A stretch of 6,819 bases of DNA from Bacteroidaceae bacterium (GTDB taxonomy: Bacteria > Bacteroidota > Bacteroidia > Bacteroidales > Bacteroidaceae): the NCBI GenBank assembly GCA_017383665.1, contig JAFNWA010000279.1, positions 1 through 6,819 of the forward strand, written 5' to 3'. The notes below the pieces were generated by a model. The model was not told the DNA's origin and did not search any database. It worked only from the letters and a program-made list of their open reading frames with translations. Both the position numbers and the translations under genes were made by a program. Positions 1 through 6,819 of this stretch are shown here, one piece after another. The stretch's first letter is position 1; each line of letters begins with the position of its first letter.

Positions 1-39
1 AAAATAAAAAGTCACGCCTTAGGGGAATGGCGTGACTTT
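1..39 (-). terminator. Intrinsic terminator of the sbcC-addA-addB strand
   Basis: Bases 8-18 (AAAGTCACGCC) and 29-39 (GGCGTGACTTT) form a perfect 11-bp stem with a 10-base loop. Read on the minus strand, the stem is followed by TTTTTATTTT (part of the stem base plus bases 7-1), a classical rho-independent tail. On the plus strand the following bases are mixed T and C, so the element could stop convergent transcription weakly but is best oriented for the minus strand. It lies about 150 bases beyond the addB stop, either as the end of the operon transcript or as the end of a separate small RNA. Confidence 0.85.
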
Positions 40-45
40 CTTCTT

Positions 46-65
46 CAGACAAACGCTTTTGTCTG
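46..65 (-). other. Second stable hairpin upstream of the terminator
   Basis: On the minus strand the sequence CAGACAAA-AGCG-TTTGTCTG forms a perfect 8-bp stem with a four-base loop. It is separated from the terminator stem by six bases (40-45). It has no T-run of its own, so it is not a second terminator. It could be an internal stem of a small RNA or a 3'-end stabiliser of the addB message. Its right arm overlaps by three bases a possible alternative stem joining 63-67 (CTGCC) with 85-89 (GGCAG), so the two are unlikely to form fully at the same time. Confidence 0.6.
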
Positions 66-154
66 CCGGATTCCGACCTTCTCAGGCAGGAGTTTCCGTT
101 TTGAATCTATTACTATGAAAAACACAAATATAAAACAGTTCTAAAAAGCGTTTG
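50..154. repeat. 11-bp inverted repeat in the addB downstream spacer
   Basis: CAAACGCTTTT at 50-60 and AAAAGCGTTTG at 144-154 are exact reverse complements, 83 bases apart. The left arm overlaps the loop and inner stem of the 46-65 hairpin. In a read-through addB transcript the two arms could pair over the whole spacer, in competition with the local hairpin. No function is known. Confidence 0.6.
125..132 (-). promoter_or_regulatory. Candidate Bacteroidota -7 promoter element
   Basis: The minus strand reads TATATTTG, an exact match to the TAnnTTTG -7 consensus of the Bacteroidota housekeeping sigma factor. I do not see the matching TTTG/TTG -33 box at 19-21 bases upstream, so the promoter is incomplete by sequence. 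If active, transcription would begin near base 118 and run left into the two hairpins and the terminator. The local sequence is very AT-rich, which raises the chance of a random match. Confidence 0.35.
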
Positions 155-192
155 GTTTTTGATTTTGTGTTAAAATATATTAAAACAACATC

Positions 193-3141
193 TTATTTCC
201 CACATATCTCCCTGTAATCGCAATATTCGCATTTCTTACTGTCTGTTGCAGGGACGAATGGCTTGTCAATGTCAAATATCTCTGCAAGCAAAGGTTTCAT
301 TCTGCTCATATATTCGGTTTCAATGACAGATATGTCCTCAACGGGTATTTTCCCCATGTTGACAACAAACTCCTTGCGCGAGGCATTCTCCTTGTGATGT
401 ACATATAACAATTGTGGCGATATTTTTCTTGCGTCGGGCGAGGTTATTTTCTTGACCCACTCGCATCCGTTGCATGAACTGCTCATGAGTGCATTCCTTA
501 GCGCAATGGAGTAGAGGAAGGCTTGCAGATGATAGCCTGCAGCCTTTTTCTTATGTGCGAATATGTCATCGAGCGACATGTTGCCGTCGTCCTTTTCGCC
601 GCCACCGGTCTTGTAGTCGGTAACTGTGACGGTATCCCCCTTGCTGTCAACACGGTCAATTGTACCACCAAGCTTTACACTTATTTCATTCTCGCCACTG
701 GTGAAACTGCATGGCATCTCAATCTTTGCCTCGCTGCCGATATACTGGAATGGGGCGTATGCTGCATCCATCTTTACAAGACGCAACAGGAAGTTGTGCA
801 TCACGCCGCGCTTGATATATTGCTCGCCATTATAGACCGGGGTGTTGTTCTTGAAATACTCGGTCTTGAAAGCCTTGTCTATGAACTCATAAAGTAAACC
901 GGGATTGTCAATGTAGTACTGCAAGGCGGCTGCTGTAACTGTCGTTGTATTTCCGTTTGCGATTATCTTCTCATAGAGGTTCTCGGCAGCCTTGTGGAAC
1001 ACTGTTCCAAAGTCGTTGTCCTTGAAATCCTCATCAACATCCTGGATGGGTTTAATCTTCATCACATAGTAATAGAAGAAACGCAGGCCACAGTCGATGT
1101 ACTTGTTTATTGCCGATGGTGTCAATGTGCCGGCATTGCTGTTGTAGGCGGTGTCAAACCTGTTGCGTAGCACTTCAATTGTCTCTTGGCTTTTTGCCTG
1201 TTCCTTTATCTCAATTGCTGTAGTGCTCTGCTGTGAGCTGAGTGCTATGCGTTCAATCTTGTAGAGCTTGTTGCCAAGCAGCTGCAGAATATAGCGTGAA
1301 CACTCTCCGCGTGTCTTGCTGTCGGCCGAACTGTTATAGACAAGTGTCACCTTCTTGGCCCTTTGCAACAGGCGGTAGAAATAGTAGGAATAGATTGAGT
1401 CGCGGTGCTCGCTCAGTGTGAGGCCGAATGCTTTGCGCAGGTTGTAGGGGATGTATGAGTTCTCACCACTGTTCTTGGGCAGGTTACCCTCATTGACACC
1501 AAGCAGAATGATGTGCTTGAAGTCAAGGTTGCGTGTCTCAAGCAATCCCATAATCTGCAACCCCACGACAGGCTCTCCATGGAACGGCAGTCGCTGCGAT
1601 GAAAGCATTCTTATCAGCAGTTTGCCGATTGTGGCTTGTTGCATATCAAGGTCTCCACTATCGAGCAAGTGTACAAGTCGCTGGCATTGTGTATATACTT
1701 TCATTATTGCCTCCACAAATAGTTGGTCATAGAGCGCGCTGTCATCTTTCTTATAATGCGACCGGGCAATGCCATATATGAGCTCACTCATGCTCTGTAG
1801 CCACTCCTTGTTGTCTGCTCTGCGGGTGAACAGGGCAGTGAGGAACTCGTCCTGATGCAGCACTTCGCTGCCGGGGAAGAATATCTTCTCATTTATCAGT
1901 TTATGGCGCAAATCGCGACTCTTCGGGCTTCCCTGCACAACATAAGGGTGCTTGAGCACTTCGCACACTGATGACATGGTGAAACTCTGCTGTTTCTCGC
2001 TCCAACCGCGTGTCTGCAGGTCAACAAGCAGTTTTACAAGACCGAACACAGGTGTGTGGGTTATGGGGAATCCCATTGTAACATTCATCTGCTCAATGGT
2101 GTGTCCGTTAGCATTTTTGGGGATTGTGTGGAGCGTGGGCTCAAGCATTGTCTCATCGCATAGTACTATTGCGGTTTCAATCTCATCCTTGGTCAGGTTC
2201 TTGTCGAGCCAGGTTGATATGTAGCGCACGGAACTGCTGTCGTTGACGGTTTCTACAACTGTAACTTGTTTGTCGGTACGCAGGTTGTTGAACATCTCCT
2301 TGTCAAAAACACCGGGAAACTTTGCAATGTTCTTGCGCATGAAATAACCAGCCTCTTGGGTGGTATCATTGATGTAGAAGTTGTCATAGTCCCAATAAAA
2401 GAGCGCCTTTCCCTGTTTGTTTATGTAGTCGAACATGCGGGTCTCAACCTCATTTAGCGCGCTGAAACCGACGAATATGTATTTGTTATAGTTCAGTACT
2501 ATCTCCTTGTCACTTTCTATGACATCACGGTAGAGCATACCTTCGTATGCAATGCCACCATTGCGCAATGTCTCCCTGAAATTGGTATATACAGTGAACA
2601 GGCGTTCCCAAATCTTCTGGAACTTACCTTCAATTTTGCCGTTTGCCTCGGGCTTGAAATTCTCGAAGAAGCGCGCGATGGATTTCACCTGTTGTTCATC
2701 AAGGGTGTCTTTTGCTGTGCCAATCTCGCGCAGTTCCTTTATGTTGGCAAAAAGTTGCTTGGCATTGGCAAGGTGCTTATCGACATCGTCAAAATCCTTT
2801 ATAAGCATCTCGCCCCAATAGTAGAAACTGTCGAGCGACTCGGCGCTCTTTTCACACTCGACAGTGGTATCACCACTGCGCATTGAGTCGATATATACTT
2901 TGTACAATTTGCTCACAAGCAGAATGGGGTCGCCAACGGCAAGGGCTGTGTTCTCCTGGAACAGGTCGCCCACACCCATGTATCTTGGACTCCACAATGG
3001 TGCATTGTTGTTACATTCGAGCAGGTAACGGTTGAAGAAGAGCCCGGCTCTTTTGTTTGGGAAGACAATGGCTACATCCTCGAGCTTTCCATTGAACCTT
3101 TTATATACATCGTTGGCAACGAGTTTTAGAAATGGTGTCAT
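193..3141 (-). CDS. addB: AddB-like subunit: helicase-like scaffold with Fe-S PD-(D/E)XK nuclease
   Basis: This is an intact 982-residue protein, the probable second subunit of the AddAB end-resection complex. The N-terminal part resembles the helicase fold of AddB/RecC: IVFPNKRAGLFF (residues 25-36) stands where motif Ia is expected, and LLGVNEGNLP (546-555) is the conserved AddB/RecC-type block. No GxGK(T/S) Walker A is present, so this subunit should not be a motor. The C-terminal third is a RecB-type nuclease with GTVFH (His716), GTIDRVD (Asp829), TDYKTGG (Asp842, Lys844) and QAFLY (873-877). Four cysteines bracket it: Cys684 in IDCGLRFFY, then Cys971, Cys974 and Cys980 in CEYCDYREIC. A single upstream cysteine plus C-x2-C-x5-C is the known pattern for the 4Fe-4S cluster that holds the AddB nuclease domain together. 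The length is somewhat below that of Firmicutes AddB. It starts one base after the addA stop with a good ribosome binding site, and no frameshift is seen. Its transcript probably ends at the terminator near the left border. The nuclease call is firm; the subunit name is inferred. Confidence 0.88.
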   Translation of the reverse strand: MTPFLKLVANDVYKRFNGKLEDVAIVFPNKRAGLFFNRYLLECNNNAPLWSPRYMGVGDLFQENTALAVGDPILLVSKLYKVYIDSMRSGDTTVECEKSAESLDSFYYWGEMLIKDFDDVDKHLANAKQLFANIKELREIGTAKDTLDEQQVKSIARFFENFKPEANGKIEGKFQKIWERLFTVYTNFRETLRNGGIAYEGMLYRDVIESDKEIVLNYNKYIFVGFSALNEVETRMFDYINKQGKALFYWDYDNFYINDTTQEAGYFMRKNIAKFPGVFDKEMFNNLRTDKQVTVVETVNDSSSVRYISTWLDKNLTKDEIETAIVLCDETMLEPTLHTIPKNANGHTIEQMNVTMGFPITHTPVFGLVKLLVDLQTRGWSEKQQSFTMSSVCEVLKHPYVVQGSPKSRDLRHKLINEKIFFPGSEVLHQDEFLTALFTRRADNKEWLQSMSELIYGIARSHYKKDDSALYDQLFVEAIMKVYTQCQRLVHLLDSGDLDMQQATIGKLLIRMLSSQRLPFHGEPVVGLQIMGLLETRNLDFKHIILLGVNEGNLPKNSGENSYIPYNLRKAFGLTLSEHRDSIYSYYFYRLLQRAKKVTLVYNSSADSKTRGECSRYILQLLGNKLYKIERIALSSQQSTTAIEIKEQAKSQETIEVLRNRFDTAYNSNAGTLTPSAINKYIDCGLRFFYYYVMKIKPIQDVDEDFKDNDFGTVFHKAAENLYEKIIANGNTTTVTAAALQYYIDNPGLLYEFIDKAFKTEYFKNNTPVYNGEQYIKRGVMHNFLLRLVKMDAAYAPFQYIGSEAKIEMPCSFTSGENEISVKLGGTIDRVDSKGDTVTVTDYKTGGGEKDDGNMSLDDIFAHKKKAAGYHLQAFLYSIALRNALMSSSCNGCEWVKKITSPDARKISPQLLYVHHKENASRKEFVVNMGKIPVEDISVIETEYMSRMKPLLAEIFDIDKPFVPATDSKKCEYCDYREICGK

Positions 3142-3142
3142 A

Positions 3143-6100
3143 TTATTGTATCTCCTTTATTTCGTTCTTATATACATACCACAGATAGCCACTTACATTC
3201 TTGTAGCCAATCTTTCTGAGCAAATTCATGTATAGTCTCACCTGTGTGCTGTGTGAGTCTCTTGGTCGTGCAAACTTGTAGTCAACAACGATTGCCGTGT
3301 CGTCCTTTATCATTACACGGTCGGGGCGGCGGCTCTTCTCTTCGTCACCGGCAATAAGGATAGAACGCTCGTTGAAGAGCTTGTAGGTTCCGTTGAACCA
3401 GTCCTTTGCCTTGTAGTTATTGAGAGCCCGTTGCAAGAGGTTCTTTATTTTGTCATACTGTTTCTCGGTCGAAATCAGACCTTTGAGCAGCAGTGTCTTT
3501 TTGAGTGCAGATTCAAGGTCGCTACTGTTCTCTATCTCTGATAATACAAGGTGCATGAGCTCGCCCTCGGCGATGTATGCCTGTTGTTGCTCATCGTCCT
3601 CCGTTGCAAGGAAACGGGCAAGTTCGCGCGACTGGCGGAACTCTATTCTGCTGTCGTAGTAACTGAAGGGGAGAATCTCCACTTTTGGTTTCTCTTCGAA
3701 CGGGTTGTCGGCTTTTTCCTCCTCTTCATCCTTGTTCTTGTCTTTGCTTGGCACAATGTTTCCGTAACGCAGCACACACTCTTTATCATCATATACGCAG
3801 CCATCAAGTGCCAAATTGGGGATTACCTTGTTTAGTAGGTCCGATACCTTGTTAGCCTTTTTTGCCGTGTTGTCGCTGAACATTATCAGATTGCTCTTTG
3901 CACGGGTTGTGGCAACATAAAGGATATTCAGGTTATCGACAATCTGGTACAGAAACTCCTTATAATACTCCTCTTTATAAATGGATTCGCTCGTCTCTTT
4001 CTTGCAATCAATGGGCAACAGGCTTATGGTGTTGTATGGTGCCTGGTTTGGTTCACACCAAAGAAGACTTCTCCAGTCACCGGTCAATGTCCAATCGCAG
4101 AACGGACAGATTACAGTGTGGAACTCCAAACCTTTTGATTTGTGTATTGTCATTACACGCACACTGTTTACGCTTTCAGCGGGAACACACTTGTCCTTGA
4201 GCCCGTCATCCCAGGCGGCAAGGAATTTGTTGAGGTCGGCATGACGGCCGTTTATGTATTGCGAAGCATAGTCAAGAAAGGCATATATATATGCCTCTTC
4301 GTCGCTCGAATCTCCAACATTGAGCAGTGCAAACAACTGTTCTATCAGTTCATACACCGGCAATCCCTTCAAGCGTTCGAGTTCTTTGCTCAGTTTTGTC
4401 GGAACCAGAGTTGTTATGTCATCGCCAACTGTAGCCTCGCTGCCATTTGCTGTAATCAGGTTGTAGAGTTTGACAAGATTTGCAATGTTTACTTTGTCTT
4501 CGGGCGTCGCAATGTAGCGCAAGGCAGCAATAACAAGTCTTACATATTGCGATGATGAGAGTTTGTAAGCTTCGTCCGAGACTATCTTGATATTAGGGAA
4601 CTCTTTGTTGAAGGCTTCTACAACAAGGTCAATCTTCTTCTCTTTTGTGCGCAGCAATATCGCTATGTCGCGCGGTGCGATGTTCTCTTCATCAATAAGC
4701 CTGTGCAAGGTTGCCATCAGCTCTTTTATTGCCAAGTCATTGAACTTGTCTTCGGGTTGCTCCTTTTTAATCAGGCGCACCTCGGCATATCCTTGCCAGG
4801 GTTTCTCCTTCTTCCCTGGTTGTGGTTGGGGAATGGCCTGTTCAACATCGGCGTATGCAGCCATGATGTCCTTTATCCCTTGTGTGCCGACAGAATCCTC
4901 GTAGGTTTTAGCTATACTCTCTACCGAAGCACGGAAAAGCGCGTTATTGAAGGCGACGATGCGACGGTCACTACGGTAGTTGGTCGATTTGTATGTGGTA
5001 CCGTCAACGGTTACATCCTGGTTCGCAAAAGTCGTTTGGTCTTTGCGGAAATGGCTACCAATGTTGTTCATGATGTTCCAATCACTGTTGCGCCAACGGT
5101 ATATTGACTGTTTGACATCACCCACGATGAGGTTGAAATTGCCTCGCGCCAGCACCTCTTCGAGCAGAACCTTGAAACAGCTCCATTGTAACTTTGAAGT
5201 GTCCTGGAACTCGTCAATAAATATGTGATCTATCTCCGTACCAATCTTCTCGAAGATGAATGTTGCGCTCTTATCGAGCATGGTGCTCAGTAGGTGAGTG
5301 GTCTCGGCAAGCATAAATCGGTTCTCGCGTGTGTTCTCCTCCTTGAGTGTGCTAGCAATGTTATTGAGCATTGCAAGCTGGTGGTAGTGCTCGAGCGATA
5401 GTTTGCTGTTGACATGCTGCCTGGCAAGCGGTATGGCATCGTTTATCAATTGGGCGATTTCATTCACATATGGGCATGTGGCCGAGATTTTTGCAGGGTT
5501 GGAAGCCAGTGCCGCCTTTTGAGGTGCCCACTCGACAATCTCGCCATTACTCATCTTCTTGAATGTACCCCAAATACCTTTTTCGTTACCGCTGAAATCG
5601 GTTGCTACATAACCTTGTGCCAGCCTGAAGAATTCATCTCCCAGGAATTTTGATTTTGTCTCTATTGCTCTTTTCTCGGCACTGACATCGCTGTAGAATT
5701 TCTTAAGCAATAGGCCGTTGTCGCGCTCCATCTCCTCGCGCAGCGCCTCGCCACGCTGCTGGTACTCCTCGCGCAGAATGTTTTTTGCAAAATCCTTTAT
5801 CTCTCTGTCAATCTTCCATTTCGCGCCACTGCTCATCTTGTCCTCGATGTACCTTACAACTTGAGCAATCTGTTCGGTTTCGGGTTCAAGTTTCTTTATG
5901 TATGCGTCAACGGCATTCTCAAGCAGTTCCTCACCGTCTAGTGATATTTCCATGTCGCCGTTGAGGTCGAGTTCCTTGGCAAGGCTGCGCAGTACAGACT
6001 GGAAGAATGCATCAATTGTCTGTATGCGGAAATGACCATAGTCGTGCAGAATGTTCTCAAGAGCCTTGCCGGCCTTCTCCTGTATCTGTTCTTCACTGTA

Positions 6101-6346
6101 CTGTGGCAACTGCTGCCTTATTTTAGCAGTATAGTCGGCTGCACTTTTCAGCCCGTTTGCCACACCATAGAGTTTCCCCAAGATGCGTTCCTTCATCTCA
6201 CCTGTTGCCTTGTTGGTAAAGGTAACGGCAAGAATCTTGCGGTAGGACTCAGGGTTGGCTATCAGCAACTTTATGTATTCGAGTGCAAGAGTGAATGTTT
6301 TGCCCGAACCTGCCGATGCCCTGTAAATGTTAAGATTCTCACTCAT
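3143..6346 (-). CDS. addA: AddA-like helicase-nuclease subunit (UvrD/RecB family, RecB-type nuclease domain)
   Basis: This is an intact 1,067-residue superfamily 1A helicase-nuclease, expected to unwind double-strand-break ends 3'-5' and cut DNA as part of an AddAB complex that prepares ends for RecA. Helicase motifs are complete: Walker A ASAGSGKT (residues 10-17), motif Ia TFTNKATGEMKER (42-54), TIDAFF (110-115), Walker B DEFQDT (378-383), motif III VGDVKQSIYRWRNSD (408-422), motif IV NYRSDRR (456-462), motif V TIHKSKGLEF (733-742) and motif VI LYVATTRAK (809-817). An acidic linker (around 869-883, containing DEEEE) separates a C-terminal PD-(D/E)XK nuclease with GELMH (His932), RPDR (Asp1009), VVDYK (Asp1022, Lys1024) and QVRLY (1035-1039). 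The start at 6346 puts Walker A close to the N-terminus, as is usual in this family. It lies 4 bases after the sbcC stop and ends 1 base before addB. RecB is the main alternative, but no recC or recD is seen, and the next gene has an AddB-type iron-sulfur nuclease. The subunit name is an inference from motifs and context. Confidence 0.92.
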   Translation of the reverse strand: MSENLNIYRASAGSGKTFTLALEYIKLLIANPESYRKILAVTFTNKATGEMKERILGKLYGVANGLKSAADYTAKIRQQLPQYSEEQIQEKAGKALENILHDYGHFRIQTIDAFFQSVLRSLAKELDLNGDMEISLDGEELLENAVDAYIKKLEPETEQIAQVVRYIEDKMSSGAKWKIDREIKDFAKNILREEYQQRGEALREEMERDNGLLLKKFYSDVSAEKRAIETKSKFLGDEFFRLAQGYVATDFSGNEKGIWGTFKKMSNGEIVEWAPQKAALASNPAKISATCPYVNEIAQLINDAIPLARQHVNSKLSLEHYHQLAMLNNIASTLKEENTRENRFMLAETTHLLSTMLDKSATFIFEKIGTEIDHIFIDEFQDTSKLQWSCFKVLLEEVLARGNFNLIVGDVKQSIYRWRNSDWNIMNNIGSHFRKDQTTFANQDVTVDGTTYKSTNYRSDRRIVAFNNALFRASVESIAKTYEDSVGTQGIKDIMAAYADVEQAIPQPQPGKKEKPWQGYAEVRLIKKEQPEDKFNDLAIKELMATLHRLIDEENIAPRDIAILLRTKEKKIDLVVEAFNKEFPNIKIVSDEAYKLSSSQYVRLVIAALRYIATPEDKVNIANLVKLYNLITANGSEATVGDDITTLVPTKLSKELERLKGLPVYELIEQLFALLNVGDSSDEEAYIYAFLDYASQYINGRHADLNKFLAAWDDGLKDKCVPAESVNSVRVMTIHKSKGLEFHTVICPFCDWTLTGDWRSLLWCEPNQAPYNTISLLPIDCKKETSESIYKEEYYKEFLYQIVDNLNILYVATTRAKSNLIMFSDNTAKKANKVSDLLNKVIPNLALDGCVYDDKECVLRYGNIVPSKDKNKDEEEEKADNPFEEKPKVEILPFSYYDSRIEFRQSRELARFLATEDDEQQQAYIAEGELMHLVLSEIENSSDLESALKKTLLLKGLISTEKQYDKIKNLLQRALNNYKAKDWFNGTYKLFNERSILIAGDEEKSRRPDRVMIKDDTAIVVDYKFARPRDSHSTQVRLYMNLLRKIGYKNVSGYLWYVYKNEIKEIQ
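3152..3157 (-). promoter_or_regulatory. Shine-Dalgarno site for addB inside the addA 3' end
   Basis: The minus strand reads AAGGAG here, ten bases before the addB ATG at 3141. It lies within the last codons of addA. The start is therefore supported both by the ribosome site and by tight spacing, with the addA TAA and the addB ATG separated by one base. Many Bacteroidota genes lack a clear Shine-Dalgarno sequence, so a near-consensus copy is notable. The spacing is a little longer than the usual optimum. Termination-reinitiation coupling from addA could also contribute. Confidence 0.55.
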
Positions 6347-6350
6347 ATTG

Positions 6351-6819
6351 TTATTGCCTGTCTTTTAATGTCTCAATTTTACTTTTTCCCGGAGATATTC
6401 TCACTACATTGACTTTGACCGGTATCTGTTCCAACATTTCAGACAGGTGTGATATCACACCAATCTTGCGCCCGTGACTCTGTAGTTTCTCAAGCATCAT
6501 CAACGCAGTCTGTAATGTCTCCTTATCAAGAGCTCCAAACCCCTCATCAATGAAGAGCGATTCTATCCTCATGCGGTTAGATGATAGCGATGATAATGCA
6601 AGGGATAGTGCAAGAGAAACCATGAAAGTCTCACCACCTGAAAGTGTATGTGCAGAACGGCTCTCGGACATCATGTCCAAATCTATAACCTTTATACCCA
6701 AACTGTTATTGGCAATCCTTGCAAGTTTATATCTTTTGGTCATCTCTGCAAGATGCGTGTTGGCCACATTTAGCAGGATGTCAAGGGTGTACTCCTGTGC
6801 CGATTTCATCAATTTGTCT
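6351..6819 (-). CDS. sbcC: SbcC nuclease-complex ATPase, C-terminal part (5' end outside window)
   Basis: SbcC is the Rad50-like ATPase that partners the SbcD (Mre11-like) nuclease. The complex cuts hairpins and blocked ends of double-stranded DNA in the cytoplasm. Only the last roughly 155 codons are present; the reading frame stays open to the right border, so the gene is cut by the window and not broken. Visible in order are the ABC signature LSGGE (6644-6630), the Walker B strand LFIDEG with its catalytic glutamate (from 6557), the D-loop GALD, and the switch histidine in VISH (histidine codon 6449-6447). The run ESLFIDEGFGALD and the preceding SLSSNR are typical of SbcC, more so than of RecN or SMC proteins. 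The N-terminal Walker A and the coiled coil with zinc hook lie outside. A TTG at 6812 could be mistaken for a start but is an internal leucine codon. The stop lies four bases before the addA start, so the two are probably co-transcribed. SbcD is expected further upstream but is not visible. Confidence 0.93.
   Translation of the reverse strand, partial: DKLMKSAQEYTLDILLNVANTHLAEMTKRYKLARIANNSLGIKVIDLDMMSESRSAHTLSGGETFMVSLALSLALSSLSSNRMRIESLFIDEGFGALDKETLQTALMMLEKLQSHGRKIGVISHLSEMLEQIPVKVNVVRISPGKSKIETLKDRQ

Larger units (their letters stand above)
1..118 (-). ncRNA. Candidate small RNA, or structured addB 3' UTR
   Basis: This stretch holds no convincing reading frame on the minus strand, yet it is more GC-rich and more structured than the AT-rich spacer at 119-192. 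On the minus strand it contains, in order, an unpaired AT-rich start, a CTGCC...GGCAG pairing region (89-63) enclosing a possible CCT-GAGA-AGG mini-hairpin, an 8-bp hairpin (65-46) and an intrinsic terminator (39-1). A TATATTTG -7 match lies just upstream. This is the layout of an intergenic small RNA of about 110-120 bases. It could equally be the tail of the addB transcript, or a 5' leader with an attenuator for a gene beyond the left border. I do not recognise it as 6S RNA, SRP RNA, tmRNA or RNase P RNA. The start position is inferred from the -7 element only. Confidence 0.35.

Noticed and set aside
56..100. Resemblance of the minus-strand stretch GTCGGAATCCGGCAGAC to the 3' end of a cobalamin riboswitch, and of CTGAGA to a TPP riboswitch
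   Set aside because: The rest of either aptamer core is absent and the stretch is too short. The match is limited to a few bases and can be explained by local hairpins.
144..183. Possible plus-strand promoter: TTTG at 151-154 and TATATTAA at 176-183
   Set aside because: The spacing fits a Bacteroidota promoter, but the -7 box is poor and transcription would run antisense into addB with no gene to express.
523..897. Plus-strand open frame of about 124 codons opposite addB
   Set aside because: It lies wholly antisense to the conserved nuclease domain, has no recognisable motif and no promoter or ribosome site. It is best seen as a shadow of the real gene.
3551..4555. Several plus-strand open frames opposite addA (3551-3835, 3898-4200, 4142-4555)
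   Set aside because: They overlap one another and the conserved helicase motifs on the other strand. Their hydrophobic or cysteine-rich look follows from the codons of the opposite strand.
6032..6412. Plus-strand open frame spanning the sbcC-addA junction
   Set aside because: It is antisense to the Walker A region of addA and the end of sbcC, both well supported, and it has no family resemblance.
6351..6812. A short stand-alone gene starting at a TTG codon near 6812
   Set aside because: The frame continues open to the window border and the product is the C-terminal ATPase lobe of SbcC without its Walker A, so it is a truncated view of a longer gene.
1..6819. A new defence, mobile or secretion system
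   Set aside because: All coding space belongs to recognised DNA-repair families. There are no transposase, integrase, phage, restriction, toxin-antitoxin or repeat-array signatures on either strand.

Overview
This window most likely comes from a member of the Bacteroidota, probably a Bacteroidales. The basis is the protein style of the AddA/AddB-like pair (short N-termini, about 1,067 and 982 residues), the addA-then-addB order, and a TAnnTTTG-type -7 element in the noncoding tail. This is judged by eye, without database comparison. It reads as a chromosomal DNA-repair locus. I see no mobile element, tRNA, rRNA, CRISPR array or toxin/defence cassette.

All three coding regions lie on the minus strand, so transcription runs from right to left. 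At the right edge (6351-6819) is the C-terminal end of SbcC, the ATPase subunit of the SbcCD (bacterial Mre11-Rad50) nuclease, cut off by the window border. Four bases later begins addA (3143-6346), an intact UvrD/RecB-family helicase with a C-terminal PD-(D/E)XK nuclease. One base after its stop begins addB (193-3141), an intact AddB-like protein with an inactive helicase-like body and a C-terminal iron-sulfur PD-(D/E)XK nuclease. The spacing implies one transcript.

The logic of the cluster is double-strand-break processing. SbcCD opens blocked or hairpin ends. The AddAB complex then unwinds and trims the duplex to a recombinogenic 3' tail for RecA. In this version only AddA keeps helicase ATPase motifs, while both subunits keep a complete nuclease motif set.

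The leftmost 192 bases are noncoding. They end in a strong intrinsic terminator oriented for the minus strand (1-39). Between addB and this terminator are a second stable hairpin, a Bacteroidota-like -7 promoter element and an 11-bp inverted repeat. Together these make a small independent RNA, or a structured 3' UTR, plausible. That is the only part of the window that standard gene families do not explain. Two perfect palindromes inside coding regions are also recorded.
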